A stretch of 64,000 bases of DNA from Actinomyces johnsonii (lineage in GTDB: Bacteria; Actinomycetota; Actinomycetes; Actinomycetales; Actinomycetaceae), in contig NZ_VICB01000001.1 of NCBI RefSeq assembly GCF_006546835.1, forward strand, positions 1-64,000, read 5' to 3'. Under the pieces are notes generated by a model. That model did no database searches. It was not told the origin of the DNA and saw only the letters and a list, made by a program, of their open reading frames with translations. Positions 1 to 13,400 of the stretch are shown here, one piece after another (within the stretch, counting starts at the first letter, position 1; the number at the start of each line of letters is the position of its first letter). The position numbers and the translations under genes are program-made.

Positions 1-126
1 GCCCCCCAGAACCAAATGGCATAAAAAACATGACACACTATCGAGTTCTCAAACAACACACCCAGCCAGCTCTTATTCGAACCACGAAGGTTCGAACTTG
101 CCCTGGCGAGCAACCCCGCTATCTTA
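1..126 (-). promoter_or_regulatory. rRNA operon leader (boxA-like)
   Basis: Read on the minus strand, positions 57 to 34 spell TTGTTTGAGAACTCGATAGT plus flanking bases. This closely matches the conserved NusB/boxA-type leader element seen just upstream of actinobacterial 16S rRNA. A stem with 8-base arms (76-83 and 89-96, 5-base loop) lies between it and the promoter. The inference is that an rRNA operon starts just beyond base 1 and is transcribed leftward. No rRNA body is inside the window. Confidence 0.7.
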
Positions 127-150
127 GGATACTCGCTCATTTGATGTCAA
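121..150 (-). promoter_or_regulatory. Strong sigma-A-type promoter, probable rrn promoter
   Basis: On the minus strand a perfect -35 TTGACA (150-145) is followed after 18 bases by TAAGAT (126-121). It points left into the boxA-like leader. The near-consensus hexamers fit an rRNA promoter. Confidence 0.7.
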
Positions 151-251
151 CCCGAAGCGCATTGCCCTCGATCACATCTCGCGTTGCCCTCGCGGCGGAG
201 TCGCTACCGGAAGGCCTGACCGAAGGCGCAAGCCGTCCTGCAGCGGGCTGT

Positions 252-282
252 ACTTTAGGCAGGTTCACCCCCTGAACGTCAA
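252..282 (-). promoter_or_regulatory. Possible second upstream rrn promoter
   Basis: On the minus strand TTGACG (282-277) is followed after 19 bases by TAAAGT (257-252). It is weaker and longer-spaced than the promoter at 121-150 but has the same direction. Tandem rrn promoters are common; this one is tentative. Confidence 0.35.
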
Positions 283-372
283 ACCAGATCACCATGATCC
301 AGGACACATCGATTTTTCCCGATAATTCCAGCACTTCCTCTCTCTCCGTCCAGGAAGCACTCACACATGCCG

Positions 373-416
373 GAGGGCGTCCGGCACCACGACGAAGAGT
401 GGTGCCGGACGCCCTC
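373..416 (-). terminator. Hairpin terminator after malic enzyme
   Basis: Perfect 18-bp stem (373-390 with 399-416) and 8-base loop, placed 32 bases after the malic enzyme stop. There is no long T-run, as is usual for high-GC actinobacterial terminators. Confidence 0.8.
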
Positions 417-447
417 GGCTGTATAACAGGACGAGAGCTCTTAGCCT

Positions 448-1836
448 CTACTCCTGCTCGGCAAACTTACGCACCGCCTTGGCCACGGCGTCGGCGACCC
501 GGGTGTCGAAGGCGCCGGGGATGATGTACACGGGGCTGATCTCGTCGTCGGCGATCACTGAAGCGATGCCGGTTGAGGCGGCCCGCAGCAGCTCGGTCGA
601 GATGTCGGTGATGCCGGTGTCCAGCAGACCGCGGAAGAGACCGGGGAAGGCCAGGACGTTGTTGATCTGGTTGGGGAAATCCGAGCGGCCGGTCGCCACC
701 ACGGCGGCGTAATCGGCGGCGCCGATCGGATCGACCTCGGGAACCGGGTTCGCCATCGCGAAGACGATGGCGCCGTCGTTCATGACCTTCAGATCCTCGG
801 GCTTGAGCAGGTTGCCCGAGGAGACACCGATGAAGACGTCGGCGCCCTTGAGGCCCTCCTTGAGGGATCCGGTCACCCGGCGCGGGTTGGTGTTCTCCGC
901 GAGCCACTTGCGGTGCTCGTTCATGCCCTCGGTGTCCGCTGCGGACAGAGCCCCGGTGCGCCCGTAGCCGACGATGTCGGTGGCGCCGTGAGCCATGAGC
1001 AGCTTAGCGATGGCGTTGCCTGCCGCACCGACACCGGACAGGACGATGCGCACGTCCTCGATCTTCTTACCCACGATCTTCAGGGCATTGATGAGGGCGG
1101 CCAGGGTCACGATGGCAGTGCCGTGCTGGTCGTCATGGAACACGGGAATGTCGAGCTCCTCGCGCAGGCGAGCCTCGATGTCGAAGCACTTGGGTGCAGC
1201 GATGTCCTCCAGGTTGATGCCCCCGTAGGCTGGTGCGATGGCCTTGACGATGGAGATGATCTCTTCAGGGTCCTTGGTATCCAGGGCAACCGGCCAGGCG
1301 TCGACGTTGCCGAACTGCTTGAACAGGACGGCTTTGCCCTCCATGACGGGCATGGCGGCAGAGGGACCGATGTCCCCCATGCCCAGGACCGCGGTACCGT
1401 CGGTGACGACGGCAACGGTGTTCTTCTTGATGGTGAGCATCCGGGCGCGCTCGGGGTGGTCGTAAATGGCTTTGCAGACACGGGCCACCCCAGGGGTGTA
1501 GACACGAGCCAGGTCACGACGGTTGTGGATCGGGTACTTGCCGGTCACCTCGATTTTGCCGCCGACGTGAGTCAAGAAGGTGGAGTCGCCGACGTTGCGC
1601 ACGACGACGCCGTCGATCTCCTCAAGCTTGGTGACGAGCTCATTGCGGTGCTTGGAGTCTCGGGTGTCCGCAGTGAGGTTGACGGTGAGCTTGTCGCCGT
1701 CGGCGTCGGCCACGTCGACGCCGGTGACGATGGCGCCAGTCGCAGTGGCGGTGTCGACCAGACGGGCAACCGCCTTCTGTGAGGCGGGCACCTCGAGGTA
1801 CAGGGCGACGGTGTAACTGGGACTGGGCTGAACCAT
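448..1836 (-). CDS. NAD(P)-dependent malic enzyme with N-terminal ACT domain
   Basis: Oxidative decarboxylation of malate to pyruvate in the cytosol, linking the TCA cycle to pyruvate. About 462 residues. The first 80 or so form an ACT-like regulatory domain. The malic N-terminal domain carries [13 protein letters not shown] and [16 protein letters not shown], then the metal/substrate motif [12 protein letters not shown], then a Rossmann motif [13 protein letters not shown]. The ATG at 1836 is preferred over the GTG two codons earlier because AAGGAG lies five bases before it. It lies downstream of gatCAB but behind a terminator, so it is probably its own unit. An ACT domain suggests amino-acid control, which is inference. 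Confidence 0.93.
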   Translation of the reverse strand: MVQPSPSYTVALYLEVPASQKAVARLVDTATATGAIVTGVDVADADGDKLTVNLTADTRDSKHRNELVTKLEEIDGVVVRNVGDSTFLTHVGGKIEVTGKYPIHNRRDLARVYTPGVARVCKAIYDHPERARMLTIKKNTVAVVTDGTAVLGMGDIGPSAAMPVMEGKAVLFKQFGNVDAWPVALDTKDPEEIISIVKAIAPAYGGINLEDIAAPKCFDIEARLREELDIPVFHDDQHGTAIVTLAALINALKIVGKKIEDVRIVLSGVGAAGNAIAKLLMAHGATDIVGYGRTGALSAADTEGMNEHRKWLAENTNPRRVTGSLKEGLKGADVFIGVSSGNLLKPEDLKVMNDGAIVFAMANPVPEVDPIGAADYAAVVATGRSDFPNQINNVLAFPGLFRGLLDTGITDISTELLRAASTGIASVIADDEISPVYIIPGAFDTRVADAVAKAVRKFAEQE

Positions 1837-2045
1837 GGGCACTCCTTGTAGGACAGGCGGGGCTTGAGATGAAGTGCTCTGAGCCTATCCCCCACCGGCC
1901 GTCTCCTAGCCAAATGACGGTCCTATGCCGACCGGATAGTGAGACACCAATGCTCACTCGCAGGCATTCCACCTCCTTGTTGGGAGGGGTCTCACATGAA
2001 GAGGCATCCAGCCTCCCGTCTCCTCCGGAGCTCCCGACGACGAAG

Positions 2046-2090
2046 GCCCGGCCCGTTCCCCTGGCGGCAGCCATGGGAAACGGGCCGGGC
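2046..2090 (-). terminator. Terminator of gatCAB
   Basis: Stem of about 15 bp with one bulged T (2046-2060 with 2075-2090) located 68 bases after the gatB stop. The rest of the 321-base gap 1837-2157 shows no gene; it should hold the malic enzyme promoter, but I could not pick one convincingly. Confidence 0.75.
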
Positions 2091-2157
2091 GATATCAGCA
2101 TCCCTCGGTGCGAGGGGACCGGTGGTGGCGGACGGTCAGCTCAGTGCGTCGAGCCTC

Positions 2158-3654
2158 TCAGCCCTGGACGCGCTCCATGACCAGCTCACGCACGCGCTTG
2201 GCGTCGGCCTGGCCGCGAGTCGCCTTCATGACGGCACCGACGATGGCACCGGCCGCTTGCACCTTCCCGCCGCGGATCTTGTCGGCAACGTCCGGATTCG
2301 CCGCCAGGGCCTCATCCACGGCCTTCAGCAGGGCCGAATCGTCGGAGACGACCTCCAGGCCGCGAGCGGCGGCCACGGCCTCGGGATCACCCTCTCCAGC
2401 CAGAACCCCCTCAAGGACCTGGCGAGCCAGCTTGTCGGTGAGACGCCCGGAGTCGACCAGCGTCTGCAGCTCGGCGATCTGCTCGGGCGTGACCGGCAGG
2501 TCCTCCAAACCGGTCTCTTGCTCCTTGGCGGTGCGGGAGAGCTCGCCCATCCACCACTTGCGAGCGGCCTGGCCGGTGGTTCCCGCAGCCGCCGTGGCCT
2601 CGATGAGCTCGAGGGCCCCGGCGTTGACGACGTCGCGCATCTCGGTGTCGCTCAGGCCCCACTCGGCCTTGAGGCGACGGCGTTTGGCTGCTGGCATCTC
2701 CGGCAGGCCCTCACGGATCCGCTCGACCCACTCGCGGCTGGGCGCCACCGGCACGAGGTCCGGCTCGGGGAAGTAACGGTAGTCGTCGGCGTCAGACTTG
2801 ACACGGCCGGCGCGGGTGGTGCCGTCGGCCTGGCCGTGGCGCGTCTCCTGAAGAACCTCTCCCCCGGCGGCCAAGATGGCGGCCTGGCGCTGGATCTCGT
2901 AGCGGACGACCTGCTCGATCCCGCGGAAGGTGTTGACGTTCTTAGTCTCGGTGCGAGTGCCCAGCGGCGCGTCGGGCGACTCGCGCAGGGAGACGTTGAC
3001 ATCGGCGCGCACATTGCCGCGCTCCATACGAGCTTCGGAGACGCCCAGGGCCCGGAAGATGTCGCGCAGGGTGCGCACGTAGGCGGCGGCGACCTGAGGC
3101 GCCCTGGCGCCAGTGCCCTCGATGGGGCGGGTGACGATCTCCACCAGCGGCACGCCGGCGCGGTTGTAGTCCACCAGGGAGTAGCTGGCGCCCTCGATAC
3201 GGCCGTCGGCGCCCCCGATGTGGGTGTTCTTACCGGCGTCCTCCTCCATATGGGCCCGCTCGATCGGGATGGTGAAAAAGGCTCCGTCCTCCAGCTCGAT
3301 CTCCAAGGCGCCGTCGTAGGCGATGGGCTCATCGGACTGGGAGGTCTGGAAGTCCTTGGCCAGGTCCGGGTAGAAGTAGTTCTTCCTGGCGAAGCGGCAG
3401 GACTCGGCAATCTCGCAGCCCAGGGCCAGGCCGATACGGATGGCGTACTCCACCCCGCGGGCGTTGACCACCGGCAGCGCACCGGGAAGGCCCACCGACG
3501 TGGGGGTCACCATCGTGTTGGGCTGGGCGCCGAAGACGTTGGGGGCGGCGTCGAACATCTTGGTCGCGGTCCCCAGCTCGACGTGCACCTCCAGTCCCAG
3601 GACTGGGTCGTAGCGGCGAACAGCCTCGTCGAAGTCCATCAGCGTGTCACTCAT
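2158..3654 (-). CDS. gatB: Asp/Glu-tRNA(Asn/Gln) amidotransferase subunit B
   Basis: Subunit of GatCAB, which converts Glu-tRNAGln (and Asp-tRNAAsn) to the correctly charged form. About 498 residues. The N-terminal GatB/GatE catalytic domain begins near [10 protein letters not shown] and includes [16 protein letters not shown] and [16 protein letters not shown]. The C-terminal YqeY-like tail binds tRNA and ends in the typical helical region. The start is taken at the ATG overlapping the gatA stop (ATGA); upstream in-frame codons fall inside gatA. It is the last gene of gatC-gatA-gatB and is translationally coupled. Confidence 0.96.
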   Translation of the reverse strand: MSDTLMDFDEAVRRYDPVLGLEVHVELGTATKMFDAAPNVFGAQPNTMVTPTSVGLPGALPVVNARGVEYAIRIGLALGCEIAESCRFARKNYFYPDLAKDFQTSQSDEPIAYDGALEIELEDGAFFTIPIERAHMEEDAGKNTHIGGADGRIEGASYSLVDYNRAGVPLVEIVTRPIEGTGARAPQVAAAYVRTLRDIFRALGVSEARMERGNVRADVNVSLRESPDAPLGTRTETKNVNTFRGIEQVVRYEIQRQAAILAAGGEVLQETRHGQADGTTRAGRVKSDADDYRYFPEPDLVPVAPSREWVERIREGLPEMPAAKRRRLKAEWGLSDTEMRDVVNAGALELIEATAAAGTTGQAARKWWMGELSRTAKEQETGLEDLPVTPEQIAELQTLVDSGRLTDKLARQVLEGVLAGEGDPEAVAAARGLEVVSDDSALLKAVDEALAANPDVADKIRGGKVQAAGAIVGAVMKATRGQADAKRVRELVMERVQG

Positions 3655-5192
3655 CGTGTCTCCTCCAGCTCGGGCGCGCGAGACAGCAGCGGCGCCCCCC
3701 AAGTCTCCTCCAGCGCTGCCTCCAGCACGGCTCCGACACGGTAGAGCCGGTCATCAGCGCGCTGCGGCGCAAGGATCTGGAAGCCCACCGGCAGCCCGTC
3801 GTCACTCAGGCCCGAGGGCAGGCTCATACCGGGAACCCCAGCGAGGTTAGCCGGGATCGTGGTCACGTCCAGCTTGTACATCGCCAACGGGTCGTCCTTT
3901 TCCCCGAAGCGGTAGGCTGTCACCGGAGCAGTGGGCGAGACGAGGATGTCCGCCTTGTCCCAGGCGGCGGCGAAGTCGCGCTGCACCAGGGTGCGCACCT
4001 TCTGGGCCGAGCCGTAATAGGCGTCGTAGTAGCCGGCCGACAGCACATGCGTGCCCAGGATGATGCGGCGCTTGACCTCGTCACCGAAGCCCGCCCCACG
4101 GGTGGCCGCCATGACGGTCTCAGCGGTGACGGGCCCCGACGTCGGCTCGACCCGCAGGCCGTAGCGCATCCCGTCGTACCGGGCCAGGTTGGAGGAGGCC
4201 TCAGCCGGCATGATGAGGTAGTAGGCGTCCAGTGCGTACTCCAGGTGCGGCAGGGAGACGGTCTCCACACGTGCACCCGCTGCCTCGAGCAGCTTCAGAG
4301 CGGCGTGGAAGGAGGCGACGACGCCGTCGTGGTAGCCCTCGCCGCCGTCGAGCTCGGAGATGACGCCGACCCGCAGACCGTTCAGGTCCCGCCCGTCCTG
4401 AGCGGCACGCACGACCGCCGCCATGCCTCGTGGCGCGTCCGGCAGTGAGGTCGAGTCCAGCGGGTCGTGGGAGGCGATGACGTCGTGCAGGAGAGCGGTG
4501 TCCAGCACCGTGCGAGCCATGGGGCCGGGCGTGTCCAGGGAGGAGGCCATGGCGATGACGCCGAAGCGGGAGACCGTGCCGTAGGTGGGCTTGACGCCAA
4601 CTGTGCCGGTGACCGCTGCGGGCTGGCGGATCGAGCCGCCGGTATCGGTGCCGACGGCCACGGGGGCCTCATAGGCACCGACGGCGGCCGCCGAGCCGCC
4701 CGAGGAGCCCCCGGGGATGCGCCCGAGGTCCCAGGGGTTGGCTGTGCGTCCGAAGGCCGAGTGCTCGGTGGAGCCGCCCATGGCGAACTCATCGAGATTG
4801 GTCTTACCCAGAATCGGGGTGCGGGCGGCGCGCAGGTTGCGCACGAGGGTAGCGTCGTAGGGCGGCACCCAGCCCTCGAGAATCCGCGAGGCGGCGGTGG
4901 TGACCTGACCGCGGGTGACGATGAGGTCCTTGACGGCCACCGGTACGCCGGTCAGCTCACTGGTCGCCTGCCCCTCCTTGCGGGCGGCGTCGGCGGCATC
5001 GGCCTGGCTCAGGGCGTGCTCGGCGTCGACGTGGAGGAAGGCGCCCACGGCACCGTCGACGGCGGCAATGCGGTCCAGGTGGGCCTGGGTGAGCTCGCGG
5101 GAGGAGACCTCCCGGGCCGCCAGGGCTGCCGCCTGATCAGCGGCACTGCTTCTGATGAGACCGGCCAGTCCGGTTGTGTCAGTACTGCTCAT
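3651..5192 (-). CDS. gatA: Asp/Glu-tRNA(Asn/Gln) amidotransferase subunit A
   Basis: Amidase subunit of GatCAB that releases ammonia from glutamine. 513 residues, normal for the family. The amidase-signature triad is visible: Lys88 in PVAVKDL, Ser163/164 in [13 protein letters not shown] and Ser187 in [13 protein letters not shown]. It overlaps gatC upstream and gatB downstream by four bases each (ATGA), so the three subunits are coupled. Confidence 0.96.
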   Translation of the reverse strand: MSSTDTTGLAGLIRSSAADQAAALAAREVSSRELTQAHLDRIAAVDGAVGAFLHVDAEHALSQADAADAARKEGQATSELTGVPVAVKDLIVTRGQVTTAASRILEGWVPPYDATLVRNLRAARTPILGKTNLDEFAMGGSTEHSAFGRTANPWDLGRIPGGSSGGSAAAVGAYEAPVAVGTDTGGSIRQPAAVTGTVGVKPTYGTVSRFGVIAMASSLDTPGPMARTVLDTALLHDVIASHDPLDSTSLPDAPRGMAAVVRAAQDGRDLNGLRVGVISELDGGEGYHDGVVASFHAALKLLEAAGARVETVSLPHLEYALDAYYLIMPAEASSNLARYDGMRYGLRVEPTSGPVTAETVMAATRGAGFGDEVKRRIILGTHVLSAGYYDAYYGSAQKVRTLVQRDFAAAWDKADILVSPTAPVTAYRFGEKDDPLAMYKLDVTTIPANLAGVPGMSLPSGLSDDGLPVGFQILAPQRADDRLYRVGAVLEAALEETWGAPLLSRAPELEETR

Positions 5193-5494
5193 GAGGCGGA
5201 GTCCTCCCCCAGGATCTGCGGCACGAGGAACATGGAGTCCTCGGAGGCCGGTGCTCCGGACAGAAGCTCATCGACGTCGAGTGTGGGAGCCGCGACGTCC
5301 TCACGCAGCACGTTGGTCAGGGGCACGGGGTGGGAGGTGGCCGGGAGGTCGGGCGAAACCACGCTGGTGACCCGGGCGAAGGAGGAGGCGACCGCGTCCA
5401 GCTCCCCGGCCAGCCGCGTCACCTCTTCCTCGCTCAGCGCCACCCGAGCCAGCGCCGCAACCCGTGCGACCTCATCAGTGGAGATAGCAGACAT
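5189..5494 (-). CDS. gatC: Asp/Glu-tRNA(Asn/Gln) amidotransferase subunit C
   Basis: Small stabilising subunit of GatCAB, 101 residues. The N-terminal helix reads [17 protein letters not shown], which is the GatC signature. The ATG at 5494 is chosen because this motif should lie near the N-terminus. There is no Shine-Dalgarno. Instead TAGACT (5507-5502) ends seven bases before the ATG, suggesting that the operon mRNA begins at the start codon (leaderless). A longer upstream reading would add about 39 unrelated residues. Confidence 0.92.
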   Translation of the reverse strand: MSAISTDEVARVAALARVALSEEEVTRLAGELDAVASSFARVTSVVSPDLPATSHPVPLTNVLREDVAAPTLDVDELLSGAPASEDSMFLVPQILGEDSAS

Positions 5495-5669
5495 GGTGTG
5501 GAGTCTAGCCGGGACCGGCCGAACTGCCGTCGCATCATGGCGACACGGGACCCACAGCGGGGATCGGTACCCATGGACGATCCGGGACCGGAGGGGGAAG
5601 ATAGTCTTCAAACCCCGGAATTACAGCGGAAGCGAAACCGAGGCCGGATTCGTGCGATCTCACAGCACG

Positions 5670-5758
5670 TCATCCTCGAGGATGATTGACATCCCCTCGT
5701 TTCACCGATGTCATGGTGGGCACCGGGTTGCTGACGACCGCCGGGAACAGTGTTCCCG
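5670..5758 (+). promoter_or_regulatory. Promoter with two palindromes upstream of L,D-transpeptidase
   Basis: A perfect 16-base palindrome TCATCCTCGAGGATGA (5670-5685) abuts TTGACA (5686-5691). After 17 bases comes TGTCAT (5709-5714), a plausible promoter. A second palindrome, CGGGAACA-G-TGTTCCCG, lies at 5742-5758. They fall in the 386-base divergent gap between gatC and the transpeptidase and may bind regulators. No regulator is identified. Confidence 0.45.
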
Positions 5759-5880
5759 CGACGGACCGACAGCGGCCCAGTAGACCAGGCCTCCAGGACG
5801 CTGGACCTTCCGGAGGTCGGACAACTGGATTCGACGGCGCTCCGCACGGTGCGGGGCATTCGGTCGAGGGACGAGGACGC

Positions 5881-7707
5881 ATGAGCAGCAACACTTCCCC
5901 TACTGGTGCTCAGCACCAGGGAGAAGCCTCATCGAGCAAGACCCCTGTGCTCAGCACACCCTACGGAGAACCCGCAGGTGTGCATCGTCAGTCTGTCTTC
6001 CAGGCGGCTGCGAACGATACGACACCGCACGTACGCGCTACCAGCACTATCGCAGACGATATGAATAAGAACCTGGGCGGCACCGAGGAGATCGAGGCGG
6101 TCGGCGCACCGGGAGCCGACAACGGGCTGCACGACCAGTCGAGCGGCTTAGGCACCGAGGCGGCAAGCAGCGCCGGCTTCACTGATGGCGCCGATGATGC
6201 CGCTGCGGCCGCCCCGGTTTCCCCGGTCGTCTCCGCCTTCGCGGCGCCCGCGCGCCCAAGTGAGGACTCCTACCTGAACGAGCCCCGGCGTCGTCGGCGT
6301 TGGCCGATCGGCGTCGCGGCCGCAGCGCTTCTTCTCCTGGGCGTCGTCGGTGCGGGGGGCTACGCCTATGCCGCGCACTACGACGGCCGGGCCGTACCGG
6401 GGACAACGGTGGCCGGCACCGACGTCTCCGGCCAGAGCCGCGAAGAGGTGGTCGCCACCATCGAGAACCGCGCAAAGAATGCCAAAGTCGATATCTCAGG
6501 GGATGTCACTGCCAGCGCCTCCCTGGACGATCTGGGAACAACCGTGGACGCCAAGGCCACAGCCAATGCTGTGATGGCGCGCGGCGACACGCTCGGGGAG
6601 AAGTTCCGTGCCCTGGTCTCCAAGGGGGAGATCCCGGTAGTCACCACTACCGACAAGGCCTCGGTTGACAGCTATGCCATTTCCCTGATCCCGGAGGACC
6701 GCGCCAAGGCGCGTAACGCCACCGTCGTCCTCGGCGATGACGGCGTCACCTTCTCCACTACAGGCGCTTCCAAGGGCGCGGCCCTGGACGCGGACGCCCT
6801 GACGCAGGCCGCACAGAAGGCCGCCACGTCGCTGGGCTCGTCATCGGTCTCCCTGACGATGACGAACGCCGACCCGAAGGTCTCCGACTCCGACGCCCAG
6901 AAGGTCGCTAACGAGGCCAATAGCTGGGTCTCCCAGGACGTGACCATCACCCTGGACGACGATTCCTACACGGCGGAGGACACGGACAAGGCCTCATGGA
7001 TCACAGTGACCAACTCCGCCGACTCCGCCCCTACCATCGCGGTGGACTCCACGAAGGTCTCCCAGTGGGTCAAGGCTCAGGCCGAGGAGGCCAAGGTCGA
7101 CCCGGTCACCGGTCAGCGCAATGTCAACGCCAGCGGGCAGGTGGTTTCCACCCCCACGGAGGCCAAGGACGGCAAGACCGTCAGTAACGCTGATGCGGTC
7201 ACCACGTCGATCGTTCAGTCCCTCGGCAGCGACAAGGCCTACACCGGTTCTTTCGAGACGACGACGGTCAAGGCGGAGTGGAAGGATCGCACCATCGCCG
7301 ACGGTGCGGAGAACCTGCCATACCAGGCTGCTCCGGGTGAGAAGTGGGTCGACCTCAACCTGTCGAGCAAGACGGTGACTGCCTACGAGGGCGCAACCGT
7401 TGTGCACGGCCCGGTCTCCATCGTGGACGGTGCCGCCGAGACCCCGACGGTGACCGGTACTTACAAGGTCTACCTGCAGTACGCGTCCCAGACCATGCGT
7501 GGCGAGAACGCCGACGGATCGCCCTATGTCGCCGAGGACGTCCCATGGGTGAGCTACTTCCACAGCGGCTACGCCTTCCACGGCGCGGGATGGCGTTCGA
7601 GCTTCGGGTACTCCGGCTCCCACGGCTGCGTCAACATGCCGGTTTCCGAGGCGCAGTGGATCTACAACTGGGTGGACACGAACACCGTGGTCCAGAGCCA
7701 CTACTGA
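5881..7707 (+). CDS. Membrane-anchored L,D-transpeptidase (YkuD) with PG-binding-4 repeats
   Basis: Forms 3-3 peptidoglycan cross-links outside the membrane. 608 residues. An N-terminal cytoplasmic Ser/Ala-rich region of about 138 residues precedes RRRR and a single membrane helix (about 142-162). Extracellular PG_binding_4-type domains follow (about 175-400). The C-terminal YkuD domain (about 480-608) ends in the catalytic motif SHGCVNM with His581 and Cys583. The ATG at 5881 has GAGG upstream; the open frame extends further up but without family features. Bidirectional terminator follows. Cytoplasmic tail could be a site of regulation (inference). Confidence 0.92.
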   Translation: MSSNTSPTGAQHQGEASSSKTPVLSTPYGEPAGVHRQSVFQAAANDTTPHVRATSTIADDMNKNLGGTEEIEAVGAPGADNGLHDQSSGLGTEAASSAGFTDGADDAAAAAPVSPVVSAFAAPARPSEDSYLNEPRRRRRWPIGVAAAALLLLGVVGAGGYAYAAHYDGRAVPGTTVAGTDVSGQSREEVVATIENRAKNAKVDISGDVTASASLDDLGTTVDAKATANAVMARGDTLGEKFRALVSKGEIPVVTTTDKASVDSYAISLIPEDRAKARNATVVLGDDGVTFSTTGASKGAALDADALTQAAQKAATSLGSSSVSLTMTNADPKVSDSDAQKVANEANSWVSQDVTITLDDDSYTAEDTDKASWITVTNSADSAPTIAVDSTKVSQWVKAQAEEAKVDPVTGQRNVNASGQVVSTPTEAKDGKTVSNADAVTTSIVQSLGSDKAYTGSFETTTVKAEWKDRTIADGAENLPYQAAPGEKWVDLNLSSKTVTAYEGATVVHGPVSIVDGAAETPTVTGTYKVYLQYASQTMRGENADGSPYVAEDVPWVSYFHSGYAFHGAGWRSSFGYSGSHGCVNMPVSEAQWIYNWVDTNTVVQSHY

Positions 7708-7726
7708 GCCAATCGGTCGATCCGCT

Positions 7727-7768
7727 GCCGGGGCGGGGCGCCTCCTGAAGGAGGCGCCCCGCCCCGGC
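7727..7768. terminator. Bidirectional terminator between transpeptidase and ligA
   Basis: Perfect 19-bp GC-rich stem with TGAA loop (7746-7749). It lies 20 bases after the transpeptidase stop and 14 bases beyond the ligA stop, so it can serve both convergent genes. Confidence 0.85.
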
Positions 7769-7781
7769 TCGGTGAAGAGCC

Positions 7782-10268
<2,487 letters not shown>

Positions 10269-10438
10269 TCAAAACGGTTTCAGGCGTCCCAGGTAGAAGT
10301 CCCCAGATGCAGCCAAACCGTGAAACTGCGGCATTCCGGGTTTCCACAGCACTCACAGACTGCCGCGAGGAGCGAGGTTGTCCACACCCGGCGTTGTTAG
10401 CCGGTGACGGCATCGACTCGACCAGTGATTCTGGACGA

Positions 10439-13400
10439 GTGAGTACCGCCGTAGATGTCTCAAGCCTCCATCGCCCCCGCTCGGAGCACGACCCGTCTCC
10501 CTCCTGCCCGCGGTCGGCCGGAGCAGCGGCGGCGGGGGCGGCTCTCGACGCCTTGTCCGGCCCATGGCACCTCGCGGTCCTGGACGGACCCGACCTCGGC
10601 CTGGTGGTGGCCATTGGGAACGGCACCGTCCTGGGCAGAGGCGAGGTGCTGAGCGATCCACTGGTCTCGCGCCGCCACCTGCGCCTACGGCTCCACGGCG
10701 GCCGCGTCCTGGCCCAGGACTGCGGCTCGGCCAACGGCACCTACCGTTACTGGCGCCTGGGCCTGTGGCTGCGTCTGCGCAGGGAGGTCGGGCTGAGCGA
10801 AGGGGCGCTGCTGCGTCTTGGAGACAGCGTGCTCGAGCTGCGCGGACGCCCTACCGACCTCGTGGTCCCGGCGCCTGAGTCGGCCTCGTCGATGGCCTGG
10901 TCGATGGTGGGCTCACTGATCTGCGTCCTGGTCATGGCCGGCTCCGCGGCGATAGCGATCACCACTGGAAGCCGTGGCGCCATGGGCATGGTCATGGTGG
11001 CACCGATGCTCGCCATGACGATCATGCGTCTGGTTCCATTCCTGCAACGACGTCGAGGAGGCCGTACCAACCGCACCGACGGACCTCGATGGCGCGGTCG
11101 CCGACGTCGCAGACGATGCCGGCCGGGCTGGAGCCGTGGCCGTCCGGATCCCGCCATGATGCTGCTGGCCCTGGCCGCGCGCTATAGCGTATTCGAGTCC
11201 GCAGGCGGCTCCGGGGATGATGCGGAGTCCGACGGCTCAGCAACGGCATCGACCTCCGGCGAGATCCTGGCCGCCTGGACCTCTGAGCCCCGACGACGGT
11301 ACATCCTCTCACTCGCCGACTCGGAAAGCCTGGCTCTGGTCGGCAAGGACGCTGAGAGCACTCTGAGATGGTGGTGCGCTCAGCTCCTGGCCCGCGATGA
11401 GGTCCGGGTGACCGAGCTAGACGATCTGCTGGACAGCCGATTCGATGGCCGCGCCGGTGAGCGCAACAGGAACTCGTGCGGAGTCAGTCTCACCTGGGGG
11501 CCGCGGACTCGTCCTCATTGCGCTCAGATCCTGATCTGCCCGGGCGATCGGGTTCCACCGCAGGCACTGAACGTGTGCCCGGCTCCGGCCGGGGCGCCGT
11601 CGAGCTCACCGGTCTGGTGGGACGCGGTCCGTCATCTGTGTCGGTCCAGGATCACCTCGAGGGCCGACCCGTCGTTACAACTCGACGGCGTTCCCGATCT
11701 TGTCCGTCTCAGCGAGGTCATCGACGACCTCGACGACCACGAGCTGCGGGCGCGGTGGCAGGAACAGATGCGCTCGCCAGCCCGTGGAGCATCGTCGCTG
11801 TCCGCAATACTCGGAGTGGGACCGCAGGGGCGGGTCGGTGTCGACTTGGTGGCGGACGGCCCTCACGCCCTTCTGGCCGGGACCACGGGATCGGGAAAGT
11901 CTGAGCTGCTCATCTCCTGGCTGGTGCAGCTGGCTCTGAGGTGCCCGCCGGACCGCCTAACCATGGTCCTCGTCGATTACAAAGGAGGAGCCGCCTTCGG
12001 GCCTCTTGCCGGTCTACCGCACACGGCCGGGGTTCTCACCGACCTGGATCCGGCCGGTACTCAGCGGGCGCTGTCCTCATTGGAGACGGAGGTGCATCGG
12101 CGTGAGAAGATCCTAGCCGCGCACGGCGCCAAGGACGTCTCCTCGCTACCGCCGCGGATCGTCATCCCCCACCTGGTGGTAGCGGTTGACGAATTCGCCA
12201 CATTGGCCGGCGACCACGCCGAGGTCCTGGAGGCTCTGGTGCGCATCGCCGCCCAGGGACGCAGCTTGGGGATCCACCTCATTCTGGCCACCCAGCGGCC
12301 CCAGGGCGCCATCTCCCCCGCGATCCGTGCCAACACCTCCTTGCGGGTATGCCTGCGGGTACTCGACGCCGCAGACTCCAGAGACGTCTTGGGGCACGAC
12401 GGCGCCGTCCGACTCGGCCGCCATCCCGGCCGGGTCATGGTCAGCGGAGTCAGCGCAGCTGGTGGGGCAGATCATGGCTCTCGCGACGACGAGGACCCGT
12501 TTCGCACGCAGACGCTCCAGGCCCCCTGGTGCGGGTCCGCTTGTGACGTCCAGGAGCTCGTGGATCTCATCTCTCGAGCCTCCGAGGGGCTAGCCTCGCC
12601 GTGGCGTCCGTGGGCGCCCGCCCTGCCCGCCGTCGTCGACGAGGCAGAGGCGCTCGAGCTGGGACGGCATCGGTGCCCGCAGGGGTCCCTCGCGGAAGGC
12701 GGGGAACCTGGCCAGCTAAGAGAGTCCGGGGACGACAATCACGACGAACAGATGCAGTCCGGCCAGGACGGGATGGCTGACGAGGTTCTTCTCGCCCTGA
12801 CTGATCTCCCCCATCAGCAGCGGCTGGGACTGTGGTACTGGCGGCTCACGCGTCCCCTGCTGGTACTCGGAGCACCGGGGTCGGGGCGTTCCACACTCGT
12901 GGTGTCAGCCGCAACGGCGGCACTGCTCTCAGGGCGAGGGGTGCACTTGTGCGGACTCACTCCCCCGGCGGGTGACAGCACCGGCGCGGCCGCGGGCCCC
13001 GCCTCGAGAGTGAAGAGCCTTCTGGCGCATCCCAGGGTGGGCACCGTTGTCGGCACAGAGGATCCGCGACGCCTGGCCCGATTGTGGGGGCTGGCTGCCG
13101 GCGGGAACCTGGGAGGGGACCTGCTGTGCCTCGACAACGTCGACGCCCTCATCCCGGCCATCGATGAGGTCCTGGGCCCCGGGCAGGGCAATGCCCTGCT
13201 AGAGGCGGTTATCCGTACCGCATCGGCGACGAACATGCCCCTGCTGCTGACAGCCCCACTGGTCGCTTCCACCTGCCGGTGGGCCGGGTCCGTGGGACTG
13301 AGACTGGTCCTGGGCGCCGCCACCGGTACCCAGGCTGCACTCGCCGGTCTTCCACGCGGAGTGGTCACAGGCGGTGTCCCGGGGCGGGGCGTCATCCTCG

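Noticed and set aside
76-96. tRNA-like GGTTCGAA segment at the left edge
   Set aside because: The T-loop-like bases belong to a simple 8-bp hairpin in the rrn leader; no acceptor or anticodon arms can be drawn.
1939-3744. Long plus-strand open frame of about 600 codons
   Set aside because: It is antisense to gatB. The real gene has all family motifs, while this frame has biased, low-complexity composition typical of the opposite strand of GC-rich genes.
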